Shown here piece after piece: positions 8,488 through 18,924 of a stretch of 64,000 nt of DNA. The stretch's first letter is position 1. Every line of letters begins with the position of its first letter. The stretch lies in contig NZ_CP119794.1 in NCBI RefSeq assembly GCF_029338315.1, forward strand, positions 3,038,001 to 3,102,000, in the 5' to 3' direction. A program made the position numbers and the translations under genes. This DNA comes from Haloarcula regularis. Lineage in GTDB: Archaea > Halobacteriota > Halobacteria > Halobacteriales > Haloarculaceae. The notes below the pieces were generated by a model. The model saw nothing but the letters and a program-made list of their open reading frames with translations, did not search any database and was not told the origin of the DNA.

Positions 8488-9806
8488 ATGACACGGGTGA
8501 TACACACCGGTGACACCCACATCGGGTACCAGCAGTACCACGTGCCCGAACGCCGCCGGGATTTCCTCGCGGCGTTCGAGCAGGTCGTCGACGACGCCAT
8601 CGACGACGACGTGGACGCGGTGATACACGCCGGCGACCTGTTCCACGATCGCCGGCCGACGCTGACCGACATCCTGGGGACGCTCGAGGTGCTCGAGACG
8701 CTCGACGAGACCGGTATCCCGTTTCTCGCCGTCGTCGGCAACCACGAGGCGAAACGGGACGCCCAGTGGCTCGATCTCTACGAGTCGCTGGGGCTGGCGA
8801 CGCGGCTCGGCGCCGACCCCACCGTCGTCGGCGACACGGCGTTCTACGGGCTCGATTTCGTCCCGCGGTCCCAGCGCGACGACCTCGAGTACGAGTTCGC
8901 GCCGTCCGACACCGACCACGCGGCGCTCGTCACGCACGGCCTCTTCCAGCCGTTCGACTACGGCGACTGGGACGCGAGCGAGGTACTCTCCCAAGCGTCC
9001 GTGGACTTCGACGCGATGTTACTCGGCGACAACCACGCGCCGGGTAAACAGCGCGTCGAGGGCGCCTGGGTCACCTACTGCGGGTCGACCGAGCGCGCCA
9101 GCGCGAGCGAGCGCGACGACCGGGGGTACAACATCGTCACCTTCGACGGCGAGGTCCGCATCACGCGCCGTGGCCTGGAGACCCGCGAGTTCGTCTTCGT
9201 CGACGTCGAACTCGACAGCGAGGAGGGGGCCGACCGCGTCCGTCGCCGCGTCGGCCAACACGACCTCGAGGACGCCGTCGTCGTCGTGACCATCGACGGC
9301 GCAGGCGATCCGATCGCCCCGCGAGCATCGAGGAGTTCGCGCTCGACGCCGGCGCCCTCGTGGCCCGCGTCACCGACCACCGGGAACTCGCGACCGAGGA
9401 CCGCGAGACGAGCGTGAGCTTCGCCGACCCGGACGAGGCCGTCACCGAGCGGGTCCGCGAACTCGGCCTGAGCGGGGCCGCCCGCGACATCGACGAGACG
9501 GTCCGCGCGTCGAAGGTCGCCGACTCGAACGTCGCCGACACCGTCGAACGGCGGATCCGTGACCTCGTCGAGGCGGACTCGGACGCCCTGACCACAGGGG
9601 CCGACCCGTCGAGCGAGGATGCCGAGACCACGGCCGGGGCCGACGGGGGCGAGGCCACCACGGGGACCGACGCGTCGGCGGACGCCACCGAGAGGTCGGC
9701 AACCGCCGACGAGGCCTCAGAGGACGGCCCCGAGTCCCAGGAGGGGGACGCCGAGGCACCGGCGCCCCGCACCGACGGCCAGGCCGACATGGGGGAATTC
9801 CTGTGA
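8488..9806 (+). pseudogene. mre11: mre11, DNA double-strand break repair nuclease, interrupted by a 1-base frameshift
   Basis: The Mre11 phosphoesterase motifs are clear: GDTHIG near residue 8, HAGDLFH near 51, VVGNHE near 81 and LLGDNH in the capping half. Mre11 with Rad50 processes DNA ends. The frame is open to codon 278, then shifts at about 9321: the DNA reads ccccgcgagc where ccccggcgagc restores the family-like continuation (ASIEEFALD). The second frame runs to the stop at 9804-9806. Restored, the protein is 439 aa with a low-complexity acidic tail. rad50 follows 13 nt later. The lesion is loss of one G from GG, so I suspect a sequencing error, though true decay is not excluded. Confidence 0.85.
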
Positions 9807-9819
9807 CGGGGGGCCGCCG

Positions 9820-12488
9820 ATGAGGTTCCAGCGGGTCCGCCTGGAGAACTTCAAGTGCTACGACGACGCCGACCTGCGACTGGACCGCGGCGTGACCGTC
9901 ATCCACGGCCTCAACGGGAGCGGGAAGTCCTCGTTGCTGGAGGCCTGTTTCTTCGCGCTCTATGGCTCGAAGGCAATCGACGAGACGCTGGAGGAGGTCG
10001 TCACCATCGGCGCCGAGGACTGCACCATCGAGCTCTGGTTCGCCCACGGCGGCACGGAGTACCACCTCACCCGCCGCGTGCGCAATACTGGCGAGCAGGC
10101 CCAGACGGCCAAGTGCGTCCTCGAGACGCCGGAGGGGACCTTCGAGGGGGCCCGCGACGTCCGCCGGCGCGTCACCGAACTGCTCCGGATGGACGACGAG
10201 GCGTTCGTCAACTGCGCGTACGTCCGCCAGGGCGAGGTCAACAAGCTCATCAACGCCTCGCCCAGCGAGCGCCAGGACATGCTCGACGACCTACTCCAGC
10301 TCGGGAAGCTCGAGACGTACCGCGAGCGCGCGAGCGACGCCCGTCTGGGCGTCGGGCGCGTGCGCGACGACAAGCGAGGTGCGCTCTCCCAGCTGGACGA
10401 ACAGATCGCGGAGAAAGAGGCCAAGGACCTCCACGAGCGACTGAACTCGCTGGAGACGCGCCGGAGCGAGGTCAACGCGAAGATCGAGCAGTTCACCGAC
10501 CAACGAGAGAAGGCCCGGGAGACTCTCGAGCAGGCCACCACCGTCCTCGAGGAACACGCGGAGAAACGCGAGGAGCTCGCCGCTCTCGAGGACGATGTCG
10601 CGTCGCTCCGGGAGGCGATAACCGAGACCGAGACTGAGCGGACGCGGCTCAAGGACCGCATCTCGGAGGTGCGCACCGAGCGCGAGTCGCTCGAGGCGGA
10701 CCTCGAGGAGACGCTCGCGGACACGGAGCTGGCGGCGGCCGACCCCGACGCCGTCGCGGCCCGCCTCGAGACACTCGCGGAGCGCGACGAGGAGCTCCAG
10801 GCCAGGATCGAGGACGAACGCGTCGAAGCTCAGAAGCACAGCGGCGAGGCCGATTCGCTGGCCGAGACGGCGGCCGACCTCGAATCGCGTGCCGAATCCA
10901 AGCGGTCGGAGGCCGACTCGCTGGAAGCGGAGGTCGAGGCGGCCCGCGAGACCATCGCCCAACGCCGCGAGAAGCTCGACGACATCGACGACGACATCGC
11001 CCGGCTCGAGACGCGCTTCGAGTCGGCCGCCGTCGACCGGGACGGGGCCGAGGCCGACCGCGACGACGTCGCGGCGGAATTGCGCGAGGCGCGACAGCGC
11101 GTGACCGAGCTGGAGACCACCCTGGAGAACGAGCGCGAGTCGCTGGCGGAGGCCGAGGCACTGCTCGAGGCCGGCAAGTGTCCCGAGTGTGGCCAGGACG
11201 TCGAGGACTCACCCCACGTCGAATCCATCGAGGACGACCGGGAGCGCGTCGCCGAACTGGAGGCCGACCTCGAAGACGCCCGGGAGACGGTCGCGGAACT
11301 CGAGGCCGACCTCGAGGAGGCAGAGGCGCTCGTCGAGGCAGCCGACGACCTGGCGACGCTCGAGACCAACCGCGAGAATGTCGCCCAGCTGGTCGCCGAG
11401 AAGGAGCGCGGCATCGACGACGACCAGGACCGCATCGGGACGCTGCGCGAGGAGGCCGCGGAGCTGGAGTCCCAGGCCGAAGCAAAGCGCGAGGCTGCCG
11501 CCGAGGCGAGAGAGCAGGCCGAGGCGTGCCGGTCGGTCGTCGCCGAGTGCAACCAGGAACGCCAGACCGTCAAGTCGGCAATCAAGCGACTCGAGCGCGT
11601 CGAGGACTGCTCGGAGAGATGGGGGAGCGCGAGGAGACGGTCGAGCGCCTGCGCGAGAAACGCGAACAGCAGGCCGAGCTGAACGACCAGCGCCGCGAGC
11701 GACTGGCCGACAAGCGGGAGCGAAAGGAGGAACTGGAGGCCGAGTTCGACGACGAACGTATCGAACAGGCACGCTCACAGAAGGAGAACGCCGAGGCCTA
11801 CATCGAGCAGGCCGACGGGAAACTCGACGAGCTCCGGGGGACGCGCGACGACCTGCAAAACGCCATCGGCGGCGTGCGAAACGAACTCGAAGAACTTGCG
11901 GCGCTCCGCGAACGGCGCGACGCCCTCGAGGAGACTCTCGAGAACCTCGAGGCCCTCTACGACGAGACTCAGGACCTCCAGGAGATGTACGGGCGTCTGC
12001 GCGCGGAACTACGCCAGCGCAACGTCGAGACCTTAGAGCGGATGCTCAACGAGACGTTCCGGCTCGTCTACCAGAACGACTCCTATTCCCACATCGAGCT
12101 GGACGGCGAGTACGAGCTGACGGTCTACCAGAAGGACGGCGACCCGCTCGAACCCGGCCAGCTGTCGGGCGGGGAGCGGGCGCTGTTCAACCTGAGCCTG
12201 CGCTGTGCTATCTACCGCCTGCTCGCGGAGGGCATCGAGGGGTCGGCCCCGATGCCGCCGCTCATCCTCGACGAACCGACGGTGTTCCTCGACTCGGGCC
12301 ACGTCACGCAGCTGCTGGACCTGGTGGCGTACATGCGCGACGAGGTGGGCGTCGAGCAGATTCTCGTCGTCAGCCACGACGAGGAACTGGTCGGCGCGGC
12401 CGACGACCTGGTCCGGGTCGAGAAAGACGCCACCTCGAACCGCTCGCGGGTCGACCGGGTCGAGGCGTCGGTGGCGGAGCTAGTCTGA
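9820..12488 (+). pseudogene. rad50: rad50, SMC-like DNA repair ATPase, interrupted by a 1-base frameshift
   Basis: Walker A NGSGKSS lies near residue 35, followed by long antiparallel coiled coils around a zinc hook CPEC (C454, C457). The distal lobe has the ABC signature [11 protein letters not shown] and Walker [14 protein letters not shown]. Rad50 tethers DNA ends and controls Mre11. The frame breaks at about 11608: gaggactgctc where gaggacctgctc would give [11 protein letters not shown] and keep the coiled coil in register. Restored length is about 889 aa, normal for haloarchaea. Without correction the signature and Walker B are lost. The 3' end overlaps the convergent gene at 12480 by 9 nt. 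The lesion is loss of one C from CC, the same class as in mre11. Confidence 0.87.
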
Positions 12489-12911
12489 CGACGGCGCGAG
12501 GACCGCGAGCGCCTCGCGGGTCGTCTCGGTCGCGTCGTAACCGCGCTGGCCGGCCGCATCCGCCTCGACGACGAGGCCCGCCGCGCGGAACTCGGCCAGC
12601 AGGCCGTGCAGGTCGCTCTCACAGAGGTCGTAGGCGTCGAGCAGTTCGTGAACGGACAGCGGGCCGCGGGCGTCCAGTTCGACGAGGAGACCGAGCGCGC
12701 GGTCGTCGTGGACCGCCGAGAGCACGCGCCGGACGGTCGCGGGGACGCCACCCACCGCGGTCACGAGCGGCGACTCGCCTGCCACCGGTTCGAGCTCGTC
12801 GTTGGGGAGGTGTCGCTGGGCGCCCGTCGCCGGGTCGCGGACGAGACTCGCGTCGCTCGACTCCTTGACCAAGAGATAGTGGTGCCCGGACTCGTCTCGA
12901 ACCGTTCGCAT
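12480..12911 (-). CDS. Small winged-helix-like haloarchaeal protein (DUF7346-type)
   Basis: 143 residues. The N-terminus looks like a small beta domain ([19 protein letters not shown]), followed by a helical region with a winged-helix pattern ([20 protein letters not shown]). It could be a small DNA-binding or regulatory protein, but no partner is obvious. It converges on rad50 and overlaps its last 9 nt. The family label is from memory and the function is unknown. Confidence 0.65.
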   Translation of the reverse strand: MRTVRDESGHHYLLVKESSDASLVRDPATGAQRHLPNDELEPVAGESPLVTAVGGVPATVRRVLSAVHDDRALGLLVELDARGPLSVHELLDAYDLCESDLHGLLAEFRAAGLVVEADAAGQRGYDATETTREALAVLAPSSD

Positions 12912-12936
12912 GTCCCCGAGTAGCCGTCGGGCGTGG

Positions 12937-13404
12937 TTAGCCGTTGTGGTCGTCGCTCCCGTCGTCGGGTCGGGCGACGGCCGTCCCGGTCTCGTCGGCG
13001 TCGCCCCTCTCGTCGGTGGCCCACTCTCCGTCGCTCACCCCGTCGTCGGTATCCCGGTCTTGGTCTCCAGTGTCGTCGTCGGTGTCCCGTCTGGTGAACT
13101 TGAGGTACTCGTAGGTGCCGTAACCGAAGAAGACGACGCCGACCAGGAAGACGCGGCTCCCCAGGTCGACCTGCCCGCGGAAGTACGCCAGCATCGGGCC
13201 GAGCGCCAGTGCGAGCAGCGCGACGTTGAACACGACGACGAGTTTGACGAACAGCCCGGCGACGTCGCTCTGGTAGTCGGCCTCGCTGGGCGTCGGCGTC
13301 GGTGGACCGAGGCTGTCGGGGTCGAACTCCTCGGGTTCGTGCTTGCTCTTTTGCGTGAAGACGTTCCCGCTCACGTCCGGGTCGTCGTCGCCGGGGATGT
13401 CCAC
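12937..13404 (-). CDS. Two-TM membrane protein (DUF7322-type)
   Basis: 155 residues from a GTG start at 13404 (VDIPGDDDPD); the frame is open further upstream but that part has shadow-like Arg-rich composition and would overlap the next gene. It has an acidic N-terminal region of about 50 residues, two TM helices (LFVKLVVVFNVALLALALG and VFLVGVVFFGYGTYEYLKF), then a very acidic Asp-rich tail. It follows the DUF7331-type gene on the same strand with a 41-nt gap. No function can be assigned. Confidence 0.65.
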   Translation of the reverse strand: MDIPGDDDPDVSGNVFTQKSKHEPEEFDPDSLGPPTPTPSEADYQSDVAGLFVKLVVVFNVALLALALGPMLAYFRGQVDLGSRVFLVGVVFFGYGTYEYLKFTRRDTDDDTGDQDRDTDDGVSDGEWATDERGDADETGTAVARPDDGSDDHNG

Positions 13405-13445
13405 TACCGGGGAGTTACGTATCGCGGTCGAAAAAGCGTTCGCAG

Positions 13446-13637
13446 TCAGTTCGCGTCCTGGAGCGTGACCACGGTGTCGGTCTGGAGCCACGCGAGCGGG
13501 TTCTCCGCGTCGTAGAATACTGTCCCCTCGTCGGTCTCGTAGGTCTCGGTCGTCTGCACGGCCGCCGGCAGTGCCGGCTCCGACCGGAGCGCTTCGGACC
13601 TGTCCGCCTCGCCGTCGGGGGATACGTGGTGCGACAT
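13446..13637 (-). CDS. Small haloarchaeal protein (DUF7331-type), 63 aa
   Basis: 63 residues, starting MSHHVSPDGEADRSE. The C-terminal half (TYETDEGTVFYDAENPLAWL) looks like a compact beta-rich fold and is the recognisable part. A TATA-like box on the minus strand (AAAGTATTTG, 13671-13680) lies about 35-43 bp upstream. It is divergent from polB, with starts about 160 bp apart. The function is unknown. Confidence 0.6.
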   Translation of the reverse strand: MSHHVSPDGEADRSEALRSEPALPAAVQTTETYETDEGTVFYDAENPLAWLQTDTVVTLQDAN

Positions 13638-13760
13638 GGGGTCGTCGCCTATGGGTATGGCACACCTTCACAAATACTTTCTGCCCGTGTCAGATGTTGT
13701 CACCCCTTCACTATCGAGTCGGTCTCGTGGGGGAGGCCGCGCCGGGCCGCCGACCGCCGG

Positions 13761-13794
13761 TGTTTTTATCTGGCATCTCGAAAGGTGGAGACGA
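13761..13794 (+). promoter_or_regulatory. polB promoter and ribosome binding site
   Basis: TTTTTAT at about 13763-13769 is a TATA-like element about 26-32 bp before the ATG at 13795. A Shine-Dalgarno-like GGTGGAG lies at 13784-13790. Together they support the start at 13795 over longer in-frame ATGs upstream. Confidence 0.5.
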
Positions 13795-16700
13795 ATGACC
13801 GACGAGAGCCAGCGAGCCCTCGGCGATTTCGCCGGGGGAACTGCGGGTGGGGACGACCGGCCCGTCGCCGACGAGGCGGCGGCCGTCGCCGGCAACGGGG
13901 GCGGCGGAGCCGAGGTCGTCGACGTCGACGACCAGCAGTTCCCGGCCGTCGACCAGACGACGGAGTTCGTCGTCACGCAGGTCGACTACACCGTCGAGGG
14001 CAGCGGCGACGACGAGTTCCCGGTCGTCCACGTCTTTGGCCGGACCGACGACCACGAGGCCGTCCACGCCCGCGTCTACGACTTCAAGCCGTACTTCTAC
14101 GCGCCCGCCGACAGCGCCACCCCGGACCGACTGCGCCAGTACGACCGCATCACCGGATGGGAGGAGGCCGACGCCGACGGCGAGCCCTACGAGTCTATCC
14201 GCGGCGAGCGCCTGGTGAAGATCTTCGGCCAGACGCCCCGCGACGTCGGGCAGATGCGCGACGACTTCGACCACTACGAGGCGGACATCCTCTTTCCCAA
14301 CCGCCTGCTCATCGACAAGGACATCACGAGCGGCGTCCGCGTCCCGGCCCGCGAACTCGACGACGGGAGTCTGAAGGTCCACCACGCCGAAATCGAGGCC
14401 GTCGAGGCCCACGCCGAGCCCCGAGTCAACACCTTCGACATCGAGGTCGACGACCGCTCGGGCTTCCCCGAAGAGGGGGACGAACAGATCCTCTGTCTCA
14501 CCTCCCACGACTCCTACACCGACGAGTACGTCGTCTGGCTCTACCAGTCGCCCGACGGCATCGACGGGCCCGAGGCGCTCGCGGAGTACGACCCCATCCG
14601 TGAGGACGCGGACTTCGAGGCCGACGTTCGTATCTTCGAGGAAGAGGAGGCGATGCTCGAGGCGTTCGTCGACTACATCGTCGAGACCGACCCGGACGTC
14701 CTGACCGGGTGGAACTTCGACGACTTCGACGCCCCCTACCTGCTTGACCGCCTCGAAGTCCTCCAGGACTACTCCCACGACTACGACCTCGACGTCGACC
14801 GCCTCTCGCGGGTCGACGAGGTCTGGCGCAGCGACTGGCAGGGCCCGGACATCAAGGGCCGGGTCGTCTTCGATCTGCTGTATGCCTACAAGCGAACCCA
14901 GTTCACCGAACTCGAGTCCTACCGACTCGACGCCGTCGGCGAGCAGGAACTCGGCGTCGGCAAGGAACGCTACTCGGGCGACATCGGCGACCTCTGGGAA
15001 CAGGACCCCGAGCGACTGCTGGAGTACAACCTTCGGGACGTCGAACTCTGCGTGGAACTCGACCGCGAGCAGGACATCGTCGACTTCTGGGACGAGGTCC
15101 GCACCTTCGTCGGGTGCAAACTCGAGGACGCCACGACGCCCGGGGACGCCGTCGACATGTACGTCCTGCACAAGCTGTACGGCGAGTACGCGCTCCCATC
15201 GAAGGGACAGCAGGAGAGCGAGGACTACGAGGGTGGGGCCGTCTTCGACCCCATCACGGGCGTCCGCGAGAACGTCACGGTGCTTGACCTGAAGTCGCTC
15301 TACCCGATGTGCATGGTGACGACCAACGCGAGTCCCGAGACGAAGGTCGACCCGGAGACCTACGACGGCGAGACGTACCGTGCGCCCAACGGGACCCACT
15401 TCCGGAAAGAGCCCGACGGCGTCATCCGGGAGATGGTCGACGAACTGCTGACCGAGCGTGAGGAGAAGAAGGGCAAGCGTAACAAGCACGCGCCATCGGA
15501 CCCTGAGTACGAGCGCTTCGACCGCCAGCAAGCGGCGGTGAAGGTCATCATGAACTGCTTCACGCCGGACACGGACGTGTTGACCCCGGACGGCGTTCGG
15601 AACATCCGCGACCTCGATATCGGCGACGATGTCTACTCGCTTGACCCGGAGACCATGGAGATGGAGGTCAAACCGGTCGTCGAGACGCAGGCCTATCCCG
15701 ACTACCGGGGCGAACTCGTCGACATCGAGACGAGCAAGATCGACTTTCGGGTGACGCCGAATCACCGGATGCTCGTCCGGAAGAACGAGACCAACGGCAT
15801 CACTGAGGACGAGTATCGGTTCGTCGAAGCGGGCGACCTCGACGACGCGACGAACTACGAACTGCCTCACGACTGGGACGGGCCAGATGGCGAGCCGCTG
15901 GAGACGGTCGACCTGACAGAGTACGTCGACGACTACGAGGTGTGGGTTCGGCCGTCGGTCCACGGCCACACCTTCGCCGCCGAACTGGGGTACTACCCCG
16001 ACACGGTGTTGAAAAACGACGACGGCGTGGAGGGCTACGTCTTCGGCCCCGACGAGTTCGAGGCACACCGCGAGTACATCGAGAGCGTCGCAGAGGCGAC
16101 GTACATCCACGCGGAATCGGGTCGAAAGTGGATCCCACGGACGTTCGACGGGGACAACTTCCTCGAAATGCTCGCGTGGTATATCACCGAAGGAAACGTC
16201 TACACCTCCGAGACGAAACAGTTCGGCGACAAGACGAGAGGCTCCGCGACGACGGTCAAGATTGCACAGCAGGCCATCGCCGACGGCGGCGAGGGTCACC
16301 ACACGTCAATCGGCGACCTACTGGCCTGGATGGGATTCGACTACTACGTCGACGACCAGTCCTATCAGTTCACCTCGAAACTGCTCGGTGAGCTATTGCG
16401 CGACCTCGCCGGAACCGACAGTTTCCACAAGCGGATTCCCGAGTTCGTCTTCGAGGCGAGTCAAGCACAGAAACGCCGCTTCCTCGAGACCCTGATCGAC
16501 GGTGACGGCGACCGGCAGAAACACTCCTGGCGGTACACGACCTCCAGCGAACGACTCCGAGACGACGTCCTCCGCCTCTGTACGCACCTCGGATTGACCG
16601 CGAACTACAATCACGACAGCGGGTCGTGGCGGATCTACGTCACCGAAGACAGCAAGAACACGCTTCGGATGCACCGGAGCAGTTCGATGAGTACTGCCGA

Positions 16701-17832
16701 CGACGGCGTTTACTGCGTCACAGTCCAAGACAACCACACGCTCATGGCGGGTCGAAACGGAACCTTCCAGTTCGTCGGCCAGTCGTTGTACGGCGTCCTC
16801 GGATGGGACCGCTTCCGCCTCTACGACAAGGAGATGGGCGCGGCGGTCACCGCGACTGGCCGGGAGGTGATCGACTACACCGACGAAGTCGTGGAAAACG
16901 AAGGGTACGAGGTCGTGTACGGAGATACCGACTCCGTCATGCTCCAACTGGGCGACATCGGCCCCGACGACGTCGAGGGCGACGTCGCGGTCTCCGACGA
17001 GATGCGTGAGAAACACCCCGAGATGGACGACGCCGAACTCGAGACCATCGCTGCCACCATCCAGAAGGGGTTCGAACTCGAAGAGACGATCAACGACTCC
17101 TATGACGAGTTCGCGCTCGACCAGTTGAACGCCGAGTTCCACCGCTTCCAGATCGAGTTCGAGAAGCTCTACCGGCGGTTCTTCCAGGCGGGCAAGAAGA
17201 AGCGCTACGCCGGCCACATCGTCTGGAAGGAGGGCAAGCACGTCGACGACATCGACATCACGGGCTTCGAGTACCAGCGCTCGGACATCGCGCCCATCAC
17301 CAAGCGGGTCCAGAAGGAGGTCATCGACCGCATCGTCCACGGGGAGGGCGCCGAGAGCATCAAGTCCTACGTCGGCGAGGTCATCGAGGACTATCAGGCT
17401 GGCAACGTCGACTTCGACGACGTCGGCATCCCCGGCGGCATCGGGAAGCAACTGGACAACTACGACACCGACACCGCACAGGTGCGGGGCGCGAAGTACG
17501 CCAACCTCCTGCTGGGGACGAACTTCCAGCGCGGGTCGAAGCCAAAGCGCCTGTACCTGGACCGGGTCCACTCGGACTTCTTCGAGCGCGTGGAGGCCGA
17601 GCAAGGCCTCGATCCCGCACAGGACCCGCTGTACGGCGAGTTCCGACGGGACCCCGACGTCATCTGCTTCGAGTACGCCGACCAGATTCCGGAGGAGTTC
17701 GAGGTCGACTGGGACAAGATGCTGGAAAAGACGTTGAAAGGCCCCATCGCCCGCATCCTGGAGGCACTGGACATCTCCTGGGACGAGGTCAAGAGCGGCC
17801 AGGAACAGACCGGGCTCGGGCAGTTCATGTGA
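13795..17832 (+). CDS. polB: Family B DNA polymerase (PolB) containing an intein
   Basis: The precursor is 1345 aa: N-extein 587, intein 409, C-extein 349 (mature polymerase 936 aa). Exonuclease motifs are TFDIEVD (Exo I), GWNFDDFDAPYL (Exo II) and YNLRDVEL (Exo III). Polymerase motifs are LDLKSLYPM (A), VIMN/SLYG (B, split by the intein) and YGDTDSV (C). This is the replicative or repair polymerase with proofreading found in archaea. The intein sits at the most conserved point of the active site, so splicing must occur for polymerase activity. The N-terminal 50 residues are low-complexity and acidic. The start at 13795 is chosen from the ribosome binding site and TATA box. Confidence 0.96.
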   Translation: MTDESQRALGDFAGGTAGGDDRPVADEAAAVAGNGGGGAEVVDVDDQQFPAVDQTTEFVVTQVDYTVEGSGDDEFPVVHVFGRTDDHEAVHARVYDFKPYFYAPADSATPDRLRQYDRITGWEEADADGEPYESIRGERLVKIFGQTPRDVGQMRDDFDHYEADILFPNRLLIDKDITSGVRVPARELDDGSLKVHHAEIEAVEAHAEPRVNTFDIEVDDRSGFPEEGDEQILCLTSHDSYTDEYVVWLYQSPDGIDGPEALAEYDPIREDADFEADVRIFEEEEAMLEAFVDYIVETDPDVLTGWNFDDFDAPYLLDRLEVLQDYSHDYDLDVDRLSRVDEVWRSDWQGPDIKGRVVFDLLYAYKRTQFTELESYRLDAVGEQELGVGKERYSGDIGDLWEQDPERLLEYNLRDVELCVELDREQDIVDFWDEVRTFVGCKLEDATTPGDAVDMYVLHKLYGEYALPSKGQQESEDYEGGAVFDPITGVRENVTVLDLKSLYPMCMVTTNASPETKVDPETYDGETYRAPNGTHFRKEPDGVIREMVDELLTEREEKKGKRNKHAPSDPEYERFDRQQAAVKVIMNCFTPDTDVLTPDGVRNIRDLDIGDDVYSLDPETMEMEVKPVVETQAYPDYRGELVDIETSKIDFRVTPNHRMLVRKNETNGITEDEYRFVEAGDLDDATNYELPHDWDGPDGEPLETVDLTEYVDDYEVWVRPSVHGHTFAAELGYYPDTVLKNDDGVEGYVFGPDEFEAHREYIESVAEATYIHAESGRKWIPRTFDGDNFLEMLAWYITEGNVYTSETKQFGDKTRGSATTVKIAQQAIADGGEGHHTSIGDLLAWMGFDYYVDDQSYQFTSKLLGELLRDLAGTDSFHKRIPEFVFEASQAQKRRFLETLIDGDGDRQKHSWRYTTSSERLRDDVLRLCTHLGLTANYNHDSGSWRIYVTEDSKNTLRMHRSSSMSTADDGVYCVTVQDNHTLMAGRNGTFQFVGQSLYGVLGWDRFRLYDKEMGAAVTATGREVIDYTDEVVENEGYEVVYGDTDSVMLQLGDIGPDDVEGDVAVSDEMREKHPEMDDAELETIAATIQKGFELEETINDSYDEFALDQLNAEFHRFQIEFEKLYRRFFQAGKKKRYAGHIVWKEGKHVDDIDITGFEYQRSDIAPITKRVQKEVIDRIVHGEGAESIKSYVGEVIEDYQAGNVDFDDVGIPGGIGKQLDNYDTDTAQVRGAKYANLLLGTNFQRGSKPKRLYLDRVHSDFFERVEAEQGLDPAQDPLYGEFRRDPDVICFEYADQIPEEFEVDWDKMLEKTLKGPIARILEALDISWDEVKSGQEQTGLGQFM
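15556..16782 (+). mobile_element. Intein with LAGLIDADG homing endonuclease in PolB
   Basis: The element lies between MN and SLYG of polymerase motif B, precursor residues 588-996. It starts with Cys (CFTPDTDVL) and has a block B TPNH motif (TxxH). It ends with GRNGTFQFVGQ followed by Ser as the +1 residue. The usual C-terminal His-Asn is Gly-Gln, a variant known in some inteins. Two dodecapeptide motifs, FLEMLAWYITEG (near intein residue 202) and TLIDGDGD (near 312), indicate a LAGLIDADG endonuclease with acidic residues kept, so homing may still be possible. The GC content looks lower than in the exteins, with more A-ending codons, consistent with horizontal origin. Confidence 0.93.
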
Positions 17833-17966
17833 GGTCCGGTGGGCGCCCGCCGCGGGGCGTATTTCTGAAACCAAAAAATTGCTTTTCGAATCGGCAACGA
17901 GCCCAGTGAAACCCGAAACTATTATCAGCGCCTCGCACTAGTTTTCGGTTGACCTAAGAGATAACC

Positions 17967-18893
17967 ATGGCAGTACTCGAAATCAACAATCTCCACGCCG
18001 AAGTCGCCGAAGCGGACGGTGAGCAGATCCTTCGCGGGGTCGACCTCGAAGTGCAGTCGGGCGAGATTCACGCCCTGATGGGCCCGAACGGGTCGGGCAA
18101 GTCCACCACCGCGAAGATCATCGCCGGCCACCCCGCCTACGAAGTCACAGAGGGCGAGGTCCTTATCCACCTCGAGGACGACGAGTTCGGCGCGGACTTC
18201 GAGATCCCCGAGGACATGCGGACCTGGAATCTCCTCGAGCTCGAACCCAACGAGCGCGCCGCGCTGGGCGTCTTCCTGGGCTTCCAGTACCCCGCCGAGA
18301 TCGAGGGCGTCACGATGGTGAACTTCCTCCGGACGGCACTCAACGCCAAGCTCGAAGAGCGCGAGGAACTGTTCGAGGAGGACGACGAGGACGACGAGGG
18401 CGCCGAGGCCACCAACGAGGACGCCGCCGGCTACGACACCTCGCCGATGGAAGGGAACGTCGAGGAGGGCGAGATCGGCGTCGCCGAGTTCCAGCAGATC
18501 CTCCAGGAGAAGATGGAGCAACTGGACATGGACGAGAAGTTCGCCTCCCGCTATCTGAACGCCGGCTTCTCCGGCGGGGAGAAGAAACAGAACGAGGTCC
18601 TCCAGGCTGCCATCCTCGAGCCGAGCATCGCCGTGCTCGACGAGATCGACTCTGGGCTCGACATCGACCGCCTGCAGGACGTCTCCGACGGCATCAACGC
18701 GCTCCGCGACGAGCAGGGCGCCGGCATCCTCCAGATCACGCACTACCAGCGCATCCTCGACTACGTCGAACCCGACCACGTCCACGTGATGCTCGACGGC
18801 AAGATCGCCAAGTCCGGCGGTGCCGAACTGGCCGAGCAACTCGAGGACGAGGGCTACGACTGGGTCCGCGAGGAAGTCTACGAGGCCGCGTAA
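17967..18893 (+). CDS. sufC: SufC, Fe-S cluster assembly ATPase
   Basis: 308 residues, an ABC ATPase: Walker A GPNGSGKST, signature FSGGEKK, Walker B IAVLDEIDSGLD, and the H-loop in LQITHYQRIL. SufC drives the SufB-SufD scaffold in cytoplasmic Fe-S cluster biogenesis. It is longer than bacterial SufC because of an acidic insert at about residues 130-170 (EEDDEDDEGAEA), likely a halophilic adaptation. It is first in the sufC-sufB-sufD operon. AT-rich sequence just upstream includes AACTATTATC as a possible TATA box. Confidence 0.96.
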   Translation: MAVLEINNLHAEVAEADGEQILRGVDLEVQSGEIHALMGPNGSGKSTTAKIIAGHPAYEVTEGEVLIHLEDDEFGADFEIPEDMRTWNLLELEPNERAALGVFLGFQYPAEIEGVTMVNFLRTALNAKLEEREELFEEDDEDDEGAEATNEDAAGYDTSPMEGNVEEGEIGVAEFQQILQEKMEQLDMDEKFASRYLNAGFSGGEKKQNEVLQAAILEPSIAVLDEIDSGLDIDRLQDVSDGINALRDEQGAGILQITHYQRILDYVEPDHVHVMLDGKIAKSGGAELAEQLEDEGYDWVREEVYEAA

Positions 18894-18924
18894 CGCCCAT
18901 CAGTCCACAGAACCAAACACAATC

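Noticed and set aside
9321..9806. Interpreting the 3' part of mre11 as a separate gene starting at 9360
   Set aside because: It continues the Mre11 family sequence after a one-base shift and lacks its own promoter or start signal.
13711..16302. 863-codon open frame antisense to polB
   Set aside because: It is a shadow of the polymerase and intein; no coherent protein features.
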